From Pseudomonas turukhanskensis (GTDB lineage Bacteria > Pseudomonadota > Gammaproteobacteria > Pseudomonadales > Pseudomonadaceae), in the NCBI RefSeq assembly GCF_027922365.1, contig NZ_BSFN01000004.1, positions 62,001 to 126,000 of the forward strand: 64,000 bases of DNA. Direction: 5' to 3'. The notes below the pieces were generated by a model, which was given only the letters and a program-made list of their open reading frames with translations, did no database searches and was not told where the DNA came from. Positions 50,301 through 59,092 of this stretch are shown here, in pieces; the stretch's first letter is position 1; each line of letters begins with the position of its first letter. A program made the position numbers and the translations under genes.

Positions 50301-51431
50301 TCAAACCGCTTCGAGCAACGTCGCCACACCCTGGCCACCGGCTATGCACTGGGTAGCAATGGCAAACCGGCCGCCGGTGCGTTTGAGCAATGACGCTGCC
50401 TTGCCGGTAATGCGCGCGCCGGTAGCGCCCAGCGGGTGGCCCATGGCGAGCGCACCGCCGTCGATGTTTACCTTGGCCATGTCCAGCCCCAGTTCACGCA
50501 CGCAGGCAATCGACTGGCTGGAGAACGCTTCGTTGATTTCCACCAGGTCGATATCGTTGATGGTCAGGCCTTCACGTTTAAGCAGCTTGTTGGTGGCGTG
50601 CAGCGGGCCCATGCCCATGATTTCTGCGGGGCAACCGGCTACCGATACGGCGCGTACGCGAGCCAGTACATCCAGGTTCCAGCGCTTGGCGAAGGCTTCG
50701 GTGCAGACGAATACGGCAGCCGCGCCATCGGTGAGTGGCGAGGCGGTGCCAGCAGTCACGCTGCCGCCAAAAGCCGGTTTCAGCGTGGACAGGGCTTCGG
50801 CGTTGGTGCCAGGACGAATGCAGCCGTCTTCACTGACCAGGCCTTCGGGCGTGGCGATGGAGACGATCTCGTCGTTGAAATAACCCAGCTCACGGGCCTT
50901 GGCGGCCTTGGCGTGGGAGTCCACGGCCATCAGCTCTTGTTCTTCGCGGCTGATGCCGTACAGGTTGGCGACGTTTTCGGCGGTCTGGCCCATGGACATA
51001 TACGCCTGCGGATAGCTCTGCAGCAGCGTGGGGTTGGGCGAAATATTGAAGCCGCCCATGGGCACGCGGGTCATGGACTCGACCCCGGCGCAGATAAACG
51101 CTTCACCGGCGCCGAGCAGAATCTGCCCAGCGGCAAAGTGCACACCGGTCATGGACGAGCCGCAAAAGCGATTGACTGTGGCGCCGCCCAATGTGTCGGG
51201 CAGGCCGGCAAGGAAACTGGTGATACGCGCGATATTCATGCCTTGCTCGGCTTCGGGGTAGGCGCAGCCCATGATCAGGTCTTCGATTTCCCGTGGGTCG
51301 ATGTCCAGGCGGCCGACCAGTTCTTTGACCACCTGGGCGGCGAGGTCGTCGGGGCGCACGTTGATCAGGTCGCCTTTGCGGGCGAAGTGAAACGGCGAGC
51401 GGGCGTAGCCGGCGATAACGATGTTTTGCAT
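50301..51431 (-). CDS. Acetyl-CoA acyltransferase (thiolase)
   Basis: This 376-residue thiolase has its nucleophile in NRFCGSSMTGVH, EINEAFSSQS, GHPLGATGARI and the terminal CIAGGQG, all intact. It ends in the FadA-like group of 3-ketoacyl-CoA thiolases. The start is the ATG at 51431 after AGGAG. It is transcribed after the PaaI-type thioesterase gene, 21 bases apart, so the two form an operon in fatty-acyl or aromatic-acyl CoA turnover. No hydratase/dehydrogenase partner (FadB) is adjacent. Confidence 0.87.
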   Translation of the reverse strand: MQNIVIAGYARSPFHFARKGDLINVRPDDLAAQVVKELVGRLDIDPREIEDLIMGCAYPEAEQGMNIARITSFLAGLPDTLGGATVNRFCGSSMTGVHFAAGQILLGAGEAFICAGVESMTRVPMGGFNISPNPTLLQSYPQAYMSMGQTAENVANLYGISREEQELMAVDSHAKAAKARELGYFNDEIVSIATPEGLVSEDGCIRPGTNAEALSTLKPAFGGSVTAGTASPLTDGAAAVFVCTEAFAKRWNLDVLARVRAVSVAGCPAEIMGMGPLHATNKLLKREGLTINDIDLVEINEAFSSQSIACVRELGLDMAKVNIDGGALAMGHPLGATGARITGKAASLLKRTGGRFAIATQCIAGGQGVATLLEAV

Positions 51432-51452
51432 GGTAGTTCTCCTGGCGCGGGC

Positions 51453-51989
51453 TCAGCCGTGCATGTTCATGATCAGACAAGTAGTGGAGCCAGTGGTGTA
51501 GAGCTTGTCGTCCACGTCGTACAGGCGGCCTTCGGCAAGCGCTGTGGAACGGCCGACGTGGATGATCCGGCCCTCGGCGCGCAGCGGGCCGACCGCCGTA
51601 GTCACTGCGCGCACATAACTGATACGCAGGTCGGTGGTGGTGTAGCCCTGGCCTTTGCTGAGCATGGTGTGAATGGCGCAGCCCATCGCCGAGTCCAGCA
51701 TCGTGGCGATGTAGCCACCGTGCACGCTGCCTAGCGGGTTGTAGTGCATGGCGCTCGGCGAGCCCTGAAAAATGAAATGGCCGCTGGACCACTCCATTGG
51801 CACCAGTGCCATCGGCCCGTTGATGGGCGGCGAGGGCAATTGGCCGCTGCCGATGCCATCGAAGAACTCCTGCGGGCTCATGCCGGCCACCTCCTTCAAA
51901 CTCAGGGTGCCGGGCTCTGCCATGCGGGCCTGCATATCCTGGGCAGCCGCCAGCCAGGCCTGGATTTTCTCTTCGCGGGACATGCTCAT
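51453..51989 (-). CDS. PaaI-type hotdog thioesterase
   Basis: This 178-residue protein of the hotdog fold has the PaaI/YbgC-like motif GSVHGGYIATMLDSAMGCAI (HGG catalytic turn plus Asp) and the strand TTDLRISYVRAVTTAVGPLR. It hydrolyses acyl-CoA thioesters, often as a release valve for trapped CoA. The start is the ATG at 51989, preceded by GAGAGG. It is the first gene of the thioesterase-thiolase unit and divergent from lpd across a region with an inverted repeat. Confidence 0.84.
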   Translation of the reverse strand: MSMSREEKIQAWLAAAQDMQARMAEPGTLSLKEVAGMSPQEFFDGIGSGQLPSPPINGPMALVPMEWSSGHFIFQGSPSAMHYNPLGSVHGGYIATMLDSAMGCAIHTMLSKGQGYTTTDLRISYVRAVTTAVGPLRAEGRIIHVGRSTALAEGRLYDVDDKLYTTGSTTCLIMNMHG

Positions 51990-52055
51990 AACGACCTCTC
52001 GACACGTGTTTATTTAAATGGATCAAGCCGCATTGGCATCACGCTTACAGACTAA

Positions 52056-52092
52056 ATTACACTCGACATACAAACAATATGAAGGGTGTAAT
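52056..52092. promoter_or_regulatory. Inverted repeat between thioesterase and lpd genes
   Basis: ATTACAC (52056-52062) and GTGTAAT (52086-52092) form inverted arms with a 23-base AT-rich spacer. It sits in the divergent control region. The length and symmetry fit a dimeric repressor site; the binder is not known. Confidence 0.4.
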
Positions 52093-52227
52093 ATAAGCGC
52101 CAAGCTCAGGGGCATAAGTGCCATGCGTATGCCTAAACAGCGTTGTGGCCAGGGCCGCTGCGATGCATCGCGCCAAGGTTTTAAATTCGGTCTTTACTGC
52201 TAGGACTTTTCTCAGGGGGAACACAGT

Positions 52228-53628
52228 ATGAGTAACTACGACGTAGTGGTGATCGGCGGCGGCCCTGGCGGCTACAACGCCGCCATTCGGGCCGGCCAAT
52301 TGGGGCTGAAAGTGGCGTGTGTAGAGGGGCGCGACACCTTGGGCGGCACCTGTCTGAATGTCGGCTGCATGCCTTCCAAAGCGCTGCTGCATGCATCGGA
52401 GTTGTACGAGGCGGCGGTAGGCCCCGAGTTCGCCAAGCTCGGGATCGAGGTCAAGTCGACCCTGAACCTGGCGCAAATGATGAAGCAGAAAGACGAGAGC
52501 GTTACCACCCTGACCAAGGGTATCGAGTTTCTCTTTCGTAAAAACAAAGCCGAGTGGATCAAGGGCTGGGGCCGTATCGACGGGCCGGGCAGGGTGGTGG
52601 TCAAAGCCGCGGATGGCAGTGAGCAGGTACTGACTGCCAAGGACATTGTTATTGCGACTGGCTCCGAGCCGACGCCGCTGCCGGGCGTAAACATAGATAA
52701 CAAGCGCATTCTCGACTCCACTGGCGCCTTGGCCTTGCCGGAAGTGCCCAAGCACCTGGTTGTGGTAGGGGCTGGGGTGATTGGTCTGGAACTGGGCTCA
52801 GTGTGGCGCCGGCTGGGCAGCGAAGTGACGGTGGTGGAATACCTCGACCGCATCTGCCCGGGGCTGGATCTGAAAACCGGTAAAACCTTTCAACGCTCGT
52901 TGGCCAAACAAGGGTTTAACTTCAAGCTCGGCAGCAAAGTCAGCAGTGCCACGAGCACGGACACAGGCGTGACGCTGGAAATAGAACCGGCGGCGGGCGG
53001 TGAAAAAGAAAGCCTTAAGGCGGATTACGTGCTGGTCGCCATCGGCCGTCGTCCGTTCACCCAAGGGCTGGGCCTGGAAACGGTCGGTATCACGCCTGAT
53101 AAACGTGGCATGCTGGAAAATCAGAAGCACCGCTCCGGCGTACCGGGCATCTGGATTATCGGCGACGTCACTTCCGGGCCGATGCTTGCGCACAAGGCCG
53201 AAGACGAAGCCATCGCCTGCATCGAACAGATTGTCGGCAAGGCGGGCGAGGTGAACTACGCGCTGATTCCGAGCGTGATCTACACCAAGCCGGAAGTGGC
53301 CACGGTGGGTAAAACCGAGGAGCAATTGAAGGCCGAAGGGCGGGCGTACAAGGTCGGCAAATTTCCGTTTGCAGGTAATAGCCGGGCCAAGATCAACCAC
53401 GAGAGCGAAGGCTTTGTAAAAGTGCTGGCTGATGAGCGCACGGACGAAGTGCTAGGCGTGCACCTGGTCGGTCCCAGCGTCAGCGAGTTGATTGGCGAGT
53501 ACTGCGTGGCGATGGAGTTTTCCGCTTCGGCCGAAGATATCGCGCTCACCTGCCATCCGCATCCGACCCGCTCGGAAGCATTGCGCCAGGCGGCGATGAA
53601 TGTGGATGGTTGGGCGATGCAGGCGTAA
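52228..53628 (+). CDS. lpd: Dihydrolipoamide dehydrogenase
   Basis: This 466-residue flavoprotein has the FAD loop GGGPGGYNAAIRAGQLG, the redox disulfide GGTCLNVGCMPSK, the NAD loop VVGAGVIGLELGSVW, and the dimer-interface acid-base pair CHPHPTRSE. It is the E3 component of 2-oxoacid dehydrogenase and glycine cleavage complexes. It lies alone here, with no E1 or E2 gene near, like the stand-alone Lpd paralogues of pseudomonads. The start at 52228 follows TCAGGGGGAACACAGT. Confidence 0.9.
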   Translation: MSNYDVVVIGGGPGGYNAAIRAGQLGLKVACVEGRDTLGGTCLNVGCMPSKALLHASELYEAAVGPEFAKLGIEVKSTLNLAQMMKQKDESVTTLTKGIEFLFRKNKAEWIKGWGRIDGPGRVVVKAADGSEQVLTAKDIVIATGSEPTPLPGVNIDNKRILDSTGALALPEVPKHLVVVGAGVIGLELGSVWRRLGSEVTVVEYLDRICPGLDLKTGKTFQRSLAKQGFNFKLGSKVSSATSTDTGVTLEIEPAAGGEKESLKADYVLVAIGRRPFTQGLGLETVGITPDKRGMLENQKHRSGVPGIWIIGDVTSGPMLAHKAEDEAIACIEQIVGKAGEVNYALIPSVIYTKPEVATVGKTEEQLKAEGRAYKVGKFPFAGNSRAKINHESEGFVKVLADERTDEVLGVHLVGPSVSELIGEYCVAMEFSASAEDIALTCHPHPTRSEALRQAAMNVDGWAMQA

Positions 53629-53854
53629 TGGGAGAGGAAGTGCCTGCCATCACACGGTCGTCCCAGCGCAGGCTGGGACCCAGACTCTTCTGTCGCACTC
53701 AATACCTCGCCACCTTCCACATTCCAGCCCCCAGGCGCTGGCGTGAAGGAAGGTTGTTCCCTCTTCACCGTCGGCCTACCGCTCCGATAAAACCTGCACT
53801 TGCCGTTGCGCTCGCGGACTAAAGGCTCATCAGCCCTTTAAACCGCGAGCCTCC

Positions 53855-54919
53855 ATGGTCAACCCCGATTTTGAAAACAAACTGTTCCTGGGCCTTCTGG
53901 TGCTGGTCACCCTGGCGTTCGGCTGGATTCTGCTGCCGTATTACGGCGCGGTATTCTGGGCGATCGTGCTCGCGGTCTTGTTCAGTCCCTTGCAGCGTTG
54001 GCTGGCCCAGCGGCACAAGAGCTCACGCAACCTGACGGCATTGACCACCTTGCTGATCTGCCTGTGCATTGCCATTTTGCCGGTGGTATTCACCACGGCC
54101 TTGCTGATTCAGGAAGCGGGCGAACTGTACAAACGCATTGAAAGCGGTGAAGTGGATATCGGCGCGTATATGTTCGAAATGAAGCGCCACCTGCCCACGT
54201 TCGTGCAGACGCAGATGGACCGCTTCGGCCTGGGCAGCTTTACCGGCATCAAAGACAAAGCCATCACCGGCGCCATGCAAGGCAGTCAGGCGGTGGCAAG
54301 CCAGGCCTTCACGTTGGGGCAGAACACGTTCGAATTTCTGATCAGCTTCGGCATCATGCTGTATCTGCTGTTCTTTTTTCTGCGTGACGGCCATGAGTTG
54401 GTACGGCGAATCCGTATGGCCATTCCTCTAAACGAAGGGCAGAAGCGTCGTCTGCAATTGCGATTTACCCGCGTGGTGCGCGCCACAGTAAAAGGCAATG
54501 TGCTGGTGGCCGTCACCCAGGGCGCGCTGGGCGGGTTGGCGTTCTGGTTTCTGGGTATCACCAGCCCACTGCTGTGGGCGGTATTGATGGCGTTTCTGTC
54601 GTTGCTGCCGGCGGTTGGCGGCGGGATTGTCTGGGTGCCGGTGGCGGTGTATTTCCTGGCCACAGGGGCCATCTGGCAGGGCGTGGCGCTGACCCTGTTC
54701 GGGGTGTTGGTGATCGGTATGGTCGATAACGTACTGCGGCCAATTCTGGTGGGGCGTGATACGCAGATGCCGGACTATATGATTTTGCTGTCGACCCTCG
54801 GCGGGCTAACGATTTTTGGCTTGAACGGCTTTGTGATCGGGCCGTTGATCGCGGCGTTGTTCCTGTCGTGCTGGGGCATTTTTACCAGCACCAGGCAGAC
54901 GGTGCGTTTGCCTTCGTAG
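53855..54919 (+). CDS. AI-2E family transporter (TqsA/YdiK-like)
   Basis: This 354-residue membrane protein of the AI-2E (PF01594) family has about eight hydrophobic segments. It carries the conserved FFLRDGHELVRRIRMAIPLN loop, the central GALGGLAFWFLGI and the C-terminal TLGGLTIFGLNGFVIGPLIA. Members include the E. coli TqsA autoinducer exporter and Na+/H+ antiporters. It is alone on the plus strand, 226 bases after lpd. Substrate unknown. Confidence 0.82.
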   Translation: MVNPDFENKLFLGLLVLVTLAFGWILLPYYGAVFWAIVLAVLFSPLQRWLAQRHKSSRNLTALTTLLICLCIAILPVVFTTALLIQEAGELYKRIESGEVDIGAYMFEMKRHLPTFVQTQMDRFGLGSFTGIKDKAITGAMQGSQAVASQAFTLGQNTFEFLISFGIMLYLLFFFLRDGHELVRRIRMAIPLNEGQKRRLQLRFTRVVRATVKGNVLVAVTQGALGGLAFWFLGITSPLLWAVLMAFLSLLPAVGGGIVWVPVAVYFLATGAIWQGVALTLFGVLVIGMVDNVLRPILVGRDTQMPDYMILLSTLGGLTIFGLNGFVIGPLIAALFLSCWGIFTSTRQTVRLPS

Positions 54920-55026
54920 TTTCACCGTGGATACGAGGATTTTCCTACTGATGTGAACGTGGCGTCTGGCAGAAGCGCCAATAGGGACTGCGGAACATAG
55001 TCACATTTCCGCCCAGGCCTCGCCGC

Positions 55027-55935
55027 ATGTCTCAGTCAGCCCCCCTGATCAGCATCGTCATTCCCACCTACAACTACGGTCACCTCTTACCCCGAGCCCT
55101 GAATTCGGTAGTGGCGCAACTGGCCCCGGACGTTGAAGTGGTCGTGGTCGACGATGGTTCTACCGATGACACGCTGGCGGTGCTCGCCGTCTACCAGAGC
55201 CGCATTGGACAGCCGTTGCAAGTTATTGCGCAGGCCAATGGCGGCGCCGCCGTTGCCCGCAACAACGGTGTGCGCGCGGCGCGCGGGCGTTATGTGCTGC
55301 TGCTGGACGCCGATGACGAATTGCTCCCCAATGGCCTGCAAGCGTTGCGCAACGCACTGTTGACTGACCCTGACGCTGGAATGGTGCTGGGCGCTTACCT
55401 GTCGGTGAATGCCGCAGGTGTGGAGCGGTTGCGTTTGCCTACTGGGGTGACCGGCGACAAAGTCGAACGGGTGCGGCGCTATTTGCTGGAAAAGAAAATC
55501 GCCGTGTCCCACAGCCGTTCCCTCTTTCGCCGTGACCTGCTGCTGCGTAGGCCCTATCCGCAAGGCTTACCCAGCGGGGAAGACATCCCGGTATTCGCCT
55601 GTCTCCTGGCTACGGCCTCGGTGGTAACCACCGAGACGGCGGTGGCGAAAATCTATAAACACGCAGACAGCCTGCGCCATCGGCGGGGTCTGGAGGTGCT
55701 ATGTGCTGAGCGCCTGGTGGCGGAGGTGTTCGCCTCGTTGCCGCTGGAATGCCAACACCTTCGTCAGCGGTATCAGGCGCATCGATATCTCTCCTTGTTT
55801 CGTGCGGCCGCGCTGTATGGCGACCGTTCGGCGGCAGCAGTGTTCTATCGTCACGCGTTGCGGCTCAGCCCTTTGCAAGCACTGCGTATGTGCTACCTGA
55901 ACCGGTGGCTGCGGGTGAACCTGGGGTGGCGTTGA
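55027..55935 (+). CDS. Glycosyltransferase family 2 protein
   Basis: This 302-residue GT-A enzyme has the N-terminal strand SIVIPTYNYGHLLPRALNSV, the nucleotide-binding VVVDDGSTDDT and the DxD-like LLLDADDELLPNGL. It would transfer a sugar from a nucleotide donor to a polysaccharide or lipid-linked acceptor. The stop overlaps the ATG of the next glycosyltransferase by one base (TGATG). It leads a three-gene glycosyltransferase unit that faces an O-antigen-ligase-like gene, so it is likely involved in LPS core or O-chain assembly. Confidence 0.87.
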   Translation: MSQSAPLISIVIPTYNYGHLLPRALNSVVAQLAPDVEVVVVDDGSTDDTLAVLAVYQSRIGQPLQVIAQANGGAAVARNNGVRAARGRYVLLLDADDELLPNGLQALRNALLTDPDAGMVLGAYLSVNAAGVERLRLPTGVTGDKVERVRRYLLEKKIAVSHSRSLFRRDLLLRRPYPQGLPSGEDIPVFACLLATASVVTTETAVAKIYKHADSLRHRRGLEVLCAERLVAEVFASLPLECQHLRQRYQAHRYLSLFRAAALYGDRSAAAVFYRHALRLSPLQALRMCYLNRWLRVNLGWR

Positions 55936-56888
55936 TGCGGGTGCTGGTGATCACCGCTGCACAGCGGCTGCCGGACCTGAGCACTCTTTACGCGAAGCTC
56001 GCCGAGCAGTTGGACCTGGATATCCGGCTTCTGGACAAGGCTGAGCAACGCAATCTGAAGCGCAGCTTGGCAGGTGTGGACCTGGGCCAATACGCGCGCA
56101 TTCTGGTGGATGTGCCGTTTCGCCGTATTACTCGTCAGCGTGCGTTTCTGAGTTCCTTGCAGGGGCTGGTTTTCTATGAGGAAGACGCCTGCCAGAACTA
56201 CATCTCCAGCTCTAGCCGCTTTGGCGCGTTCAGCCGTTTTTATGCGGGGCTGGCTGCTCCCCGGGTAATTGTCACCGGCGCCAGGTTGGCTTGGCGATTG
56301 CGCCAGGAAGGCGTGGATGCTCATTTTCTAGGCAAGGGTTACGACTCGGCCTGCTTGTATGCCGAAAACCGAACGCGCGATATCGAGCTGGGTTTTATCG
56401 GCCGGGTTGCCAGCGTCGAATACGCCGAACGTTACCGCTTGTTATCCCAATTGGCTGCCTGCGAACCCCTGCAGTTGCTGCGAACATCGCCCGGCGAGGC
56501 GTACCGGCAGATGCTGAATCGAATTCAGGTGTTTGTCAGTGCAGACGTGGGGCTTGGCGAATACATGGCAAAAAACTTCGAAGCCATGGCGTGCGGTTGT
56601 CTGCTGCTGGCCTGGCGCCAACCGGATGAAGAACGTGCGTTGGGGCTGCGTGACGGTGAGCACCTGCTGCTATTCAGCAGCCTGAGCGAGCTGCGGGGCC
56701 ACATTCAGCAGCTACGCGCCGACCCTCTGCGCCGGGCACGCATCGCCTCTGCTGGGCAGCAATGGGTCATGACCCAGCGCAGTTACCCCGTCATGGCTGA
56801 ACAACTCGGGGTGCACCTGAGCGCGGCCTGGCCGGCAGGTGTAGAAAACCCGCAGTCGAATTGCTGGAGAAAGTTATGGCCGTTCTAG
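55935..56888 (+). CDS. Glycosyltransferase, GT-B/CgeB-like
   Basis: This 317-residue protein has a C-terminal nucleotide-sugar-binding half typical of GT-B enzymes of the Glyco_trans_1_2 (CgeB-like) type: GEYMAKNFEAMACGCLLLAW (EaMACGc loop) and the preceding IELGFIGRV. The N-terminal half is short and begins MRVLVITAAQRLPD. The ATG is at 55935. It overlaps the upstream gene by one base and the downstream one by 13, so the three are translationally linked. Sugar and acceptor unknown. Confidence 0.8.
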   Translation: MRVLVITAAQRLPDLSTLYAKLAEQLDLDIRLLDKAEQRNLKRSLAGVDLGQYARILVDVPFRRITRQRAFLSSLQGLVFYEEDACQNYISSSSRFGAFSRFYAGLAAPRVIVTGARLAWRLRQEGVDAHFLGKGYDSACLYAENRTRDIELGFIGRVASVEYAERYRLLSQLAACEPLQLLRTSPGEAYRQMLNRIQVFVSADVGLGEYMAKNFEAMACGCLLLAWRQPDEERALGLRDGEHLLLFSSLSELRGHIQQLRADPLRRARIASAGQQWVMTQRSYPVMAEQLGVHLSAAWPAGVENPQSNCWRKLWPF

Positions 56889-57751
56889 GGCGCGAGCAGC
56901 TGCCGCTGGTGAGCGTCATCATCGCCAGTTACAACCACGGAGCTTATGTTGAGCAGAGCATCCTCAGTGTGCTGCAGCAGACGTATCCGAACGTGGAACT
57001 GCTGGTGGTAGATGATGGCTCGACGGATCACAGCGTGGGGCGCATCCAGCAGTTGCAGCAAGCGCATGGCTTCGATTTTCGCACCCAGTCCAACCAGGGC
57101 CTGTCTCGCACGTTGAACGAGGCCATTTCCAGAGCCCGAGGCAGCTTGATCGTTCCCTTTGGTTCCGACGACATCATGCTGCCTGAGCGCTTGGCGCTCC
57201 AGGTGGACTACATGCGAGACAAACCACAAGTAGGTATCTGCGCAGGCAATATCGAAGAAATAAATGAGCTGGGAGTGCTGCTCGCGCCCGCTCGACCGCT
57301 GCCGGCGAGACGCCTGACCTTCGATGATATTTTCATGCACCGCCAACCTGGCGCACCGGCCCCGACCTTGATGTTCCGCCGCGAAGCATTGGAGCGCGTA
57401 GGCGGTTTCGATCCGGCGATCCGCCTGGAGGATTTGCTGATCCAGCTAAAAATTACCCGTATCGGTTTTTGCATTGATGTGTTGGAAAAGGTGCTGGCGC
57501 AGTACCGCGTTCACCCCACCAACACTTACAAAAATTACCGGTTTATGCTCGAAAACGTGCTGCGCACCTATGCCCATTTCAGCGACCACCCGGCTTACCC
57601 GCATGTATGCCGCCGCTTTCGCCACTCGATGTTTTTAAAAGCTGCGGGTACCGACAAGGCCTTGGCTTGGCAACTGTTGCACGAGATGCCCCTGCATGAA
57701 TGGGACGGCAAGACATGGCGCGGTCTGCTGCGGTTGTTGTTGCGCCGCTGA
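56876..57751 (+). CDS. Glycosyltransferase family 2 protein
   Basis: This 291-residue GT-A enzyme shows VSVIIASYNHGAYVEQSILS, LLVVDDGSTDHSVGR and the PFGSDDIMLPERLALQ metal-binding region. The start is the ATG at 56876 after CTGGAGAAAGTT, inside the end of the previous gene. It is a paralogue in type of the 55027 enzyme. Its C-terminal region has RVHPTNTYKN, common in polysaccharide glycosyltransferases. It ends nine bases before the convergent O-antigen-ligase-like gene. Confidence 0.86.
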   Translation: MAVLGREQLPLVSVIIASYNHGAYVEQSILSVLQQTYPNVELLVVDDGSTDHSVGRIQQLQQAHGFDFRTQSNQGLSRTLNEAISRARGSLIVPFGSDDIMLPERLALQVDYMRDKPQVGICAGNIEEINELGVLLAPARPLPARRLTFDDIFMHRQPGAPAPTLMFRREALERVGGFDPAIRLEDLLIQLKITRIGFCIDVLEKVLAQYRVHPTNTYKNYRFMLENVLRTYAHFSDHPAYPHVCRRFRHSMFLKAAGTDKALAWQLLHEMPLHEWDGKTWRGLLRLLLRR

Positions 57752-57759
57752 CGCCTGGG

Positions 57760-58938
57760 TCAGGCCGTGTGCGTTGGTGCTTGGGTAGCCGCCAGTAACG
57801 CCAGCGGAATCCACAGCAGAAACCAGTATTCGTTGGGGCGGGCAAAGAATCCGCTACCTTCGGTGAACCCCGCCACCACGCCGAATACCACCAAGGCCGA
57901 AGCCAACACCACGTTGCGTTGTTCACGTTGGCGCCAGGCGTAGCCAAGGGCATACGCAAAAATCAGCAGCCATAACACCAGACCCACCAGCCCACCTTCA
58001 AACAGCACACCGAGCAGAATGTTGTGGGTGTCAGCGAATACTTCGGCGACGTTGGCAATGGCGAACACCTGCGGGTGGTTTAAGCCAAGTCCGAAGAGCA
58101 GGCGGCCGTCCAGTTGGTGTAAGGCTTCGGTCCAGATCGCTGGACGCAACGACAACCCGCGGCTCAGGAGGCTATCGACCGGTTGGGTAAATTGCCAAAT
58201 CAACACCGCCGCGACTCCCACGGCAATGATCGGCCAAATCCGCCGCCGCCACTGCAACGCGGCCATCCAGAGCAGCGCCGCCGTCACCGCCAGCAGGGGT
58301 GTGCGCGAACCGGTCATCAGCAGCAGTAGCCAGAGCGGCGCCAATGCTGCCAGAGGACCCCAGGCCATGGGCGTTGGATGCTGATACCAGCGACACAACC
58401 AATACACCGTGAAAAAACCAAACACATGGGTGCTTTTCAGCGCGTTGTAGAGCGCACCGTACCCGTGTAAGCGGCCGCCTTCTCCCAAGTAGTAGTAATA
58501 GGCGATGGAAAACACAGCGGCCAGGCCTGCGGCCCGCGCCGCCCACTCGGTGGTGCGTGCAAGCTGACCTGGCCGCTGGTTGGCTAGAACCAGAGCGGCG
58601 GCAAACACCAGCACGATATACAACGGACGTTTGGCCATGCTTAGCCAGGCGTGGTCACTGTCGGACCACCCAAACGACACCAGCATGTAAGCGGCAAAAA
58701 GCAGAAACAGCCGCACTAGCCATGACGTTGTCAGCTCCGCCATCCACCGTGGTTGCAGCAGTAGAACAAGCAGCGTTGGTGCGGCTAGCGTCGCGTAGTA
58801 AAGGGCGTGATAAAACTGGCGCTCGCCAATCCAGAACATCCCCGTCAACAAGGCAAACCATCCAAGGGGCAGGCAGTAGTTGAGCAGCACGTGGGTGAGC
58901 GAGTGACGAAAACAGGGGGGGGCACTGTGAGAGGTCAT
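57760..58938 (-). CDS. O-antigen ligase-like membrane protein (WaaL/Wzy family)
   Basis: This protein of about 392 residues has about 10 membrane segments and the O-antigen ligase (PF04932) hallmarks: a large loop with LLFGLGLNHPQVFAIANVAE, then DTHNILLGVLFEGGLVGLVL, whose HN/His corresponds to the ligase catalytic region. It would join O-chain or another glycan to lipid A-core, or polymerise it. The start is taken as the ATG at 58938; a start at 58971 would add 11 residues. It faces the three glycosyltransferases. Confidence 0.8.
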   Translation of the reverse strand: MTSHSAPPCFRHSLTHVLLNYCLPLGWFALLTGMFWIGERQFYHALYYATLAAPTLLVLLLQPRWMAELTTSWLVRLFLLFAAYMLVSFGWSDSDHAWLSMAKRPLYIVLVFAAALVLANQRPGQLARTTEWAARAAGLAAVFSIAYYYYLGEGGRLHGYGALYNALKSTHVFGFFTVYWLCRWYQHPTPMAWGPLAALAPLWLLLLMTGSRTPLLAVTAALLWMAALQWRRRIWPIIAVGVAAVLIWQFTQPVDSLLSRGLSLRPAIWTEALHQLDGRLLFGLGLNHPQVFAIANVAEVFADTHNILLGVLFEGGLVGLVLWLLIFAYALGYAWRQREQRNVVLASALVVFGVVAGFTEGSGFFARPNEYWFLLWIPLALLAATQAPTHTA

Positions 58939-59060
58939 GGCGGTGGCTTTGCGCAGGATGGGAGGCCGCAAAAGTATTGGGCTGCGCGCGAAAAGCGAAC
59001 CTGAAAAATACGCAGAAATTTCTTAGGGAATTTCGCTTAGGCAGATACCCATCCCGAATT

Positions 59061-59090
59061 AAAAAAACCCGCGATCTGGCGGGTTTTTTT
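59061..59090 (-). terminator. Terminator of the mexAB-oprM operon
   Basis: AAAAAACCCGC and GCGGGTTTTTTT flank a 5-6 base loop, three bases after the oprM stop on the minus strand. Confidence 0.85.
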
Positions 59091-59092
59091 TA

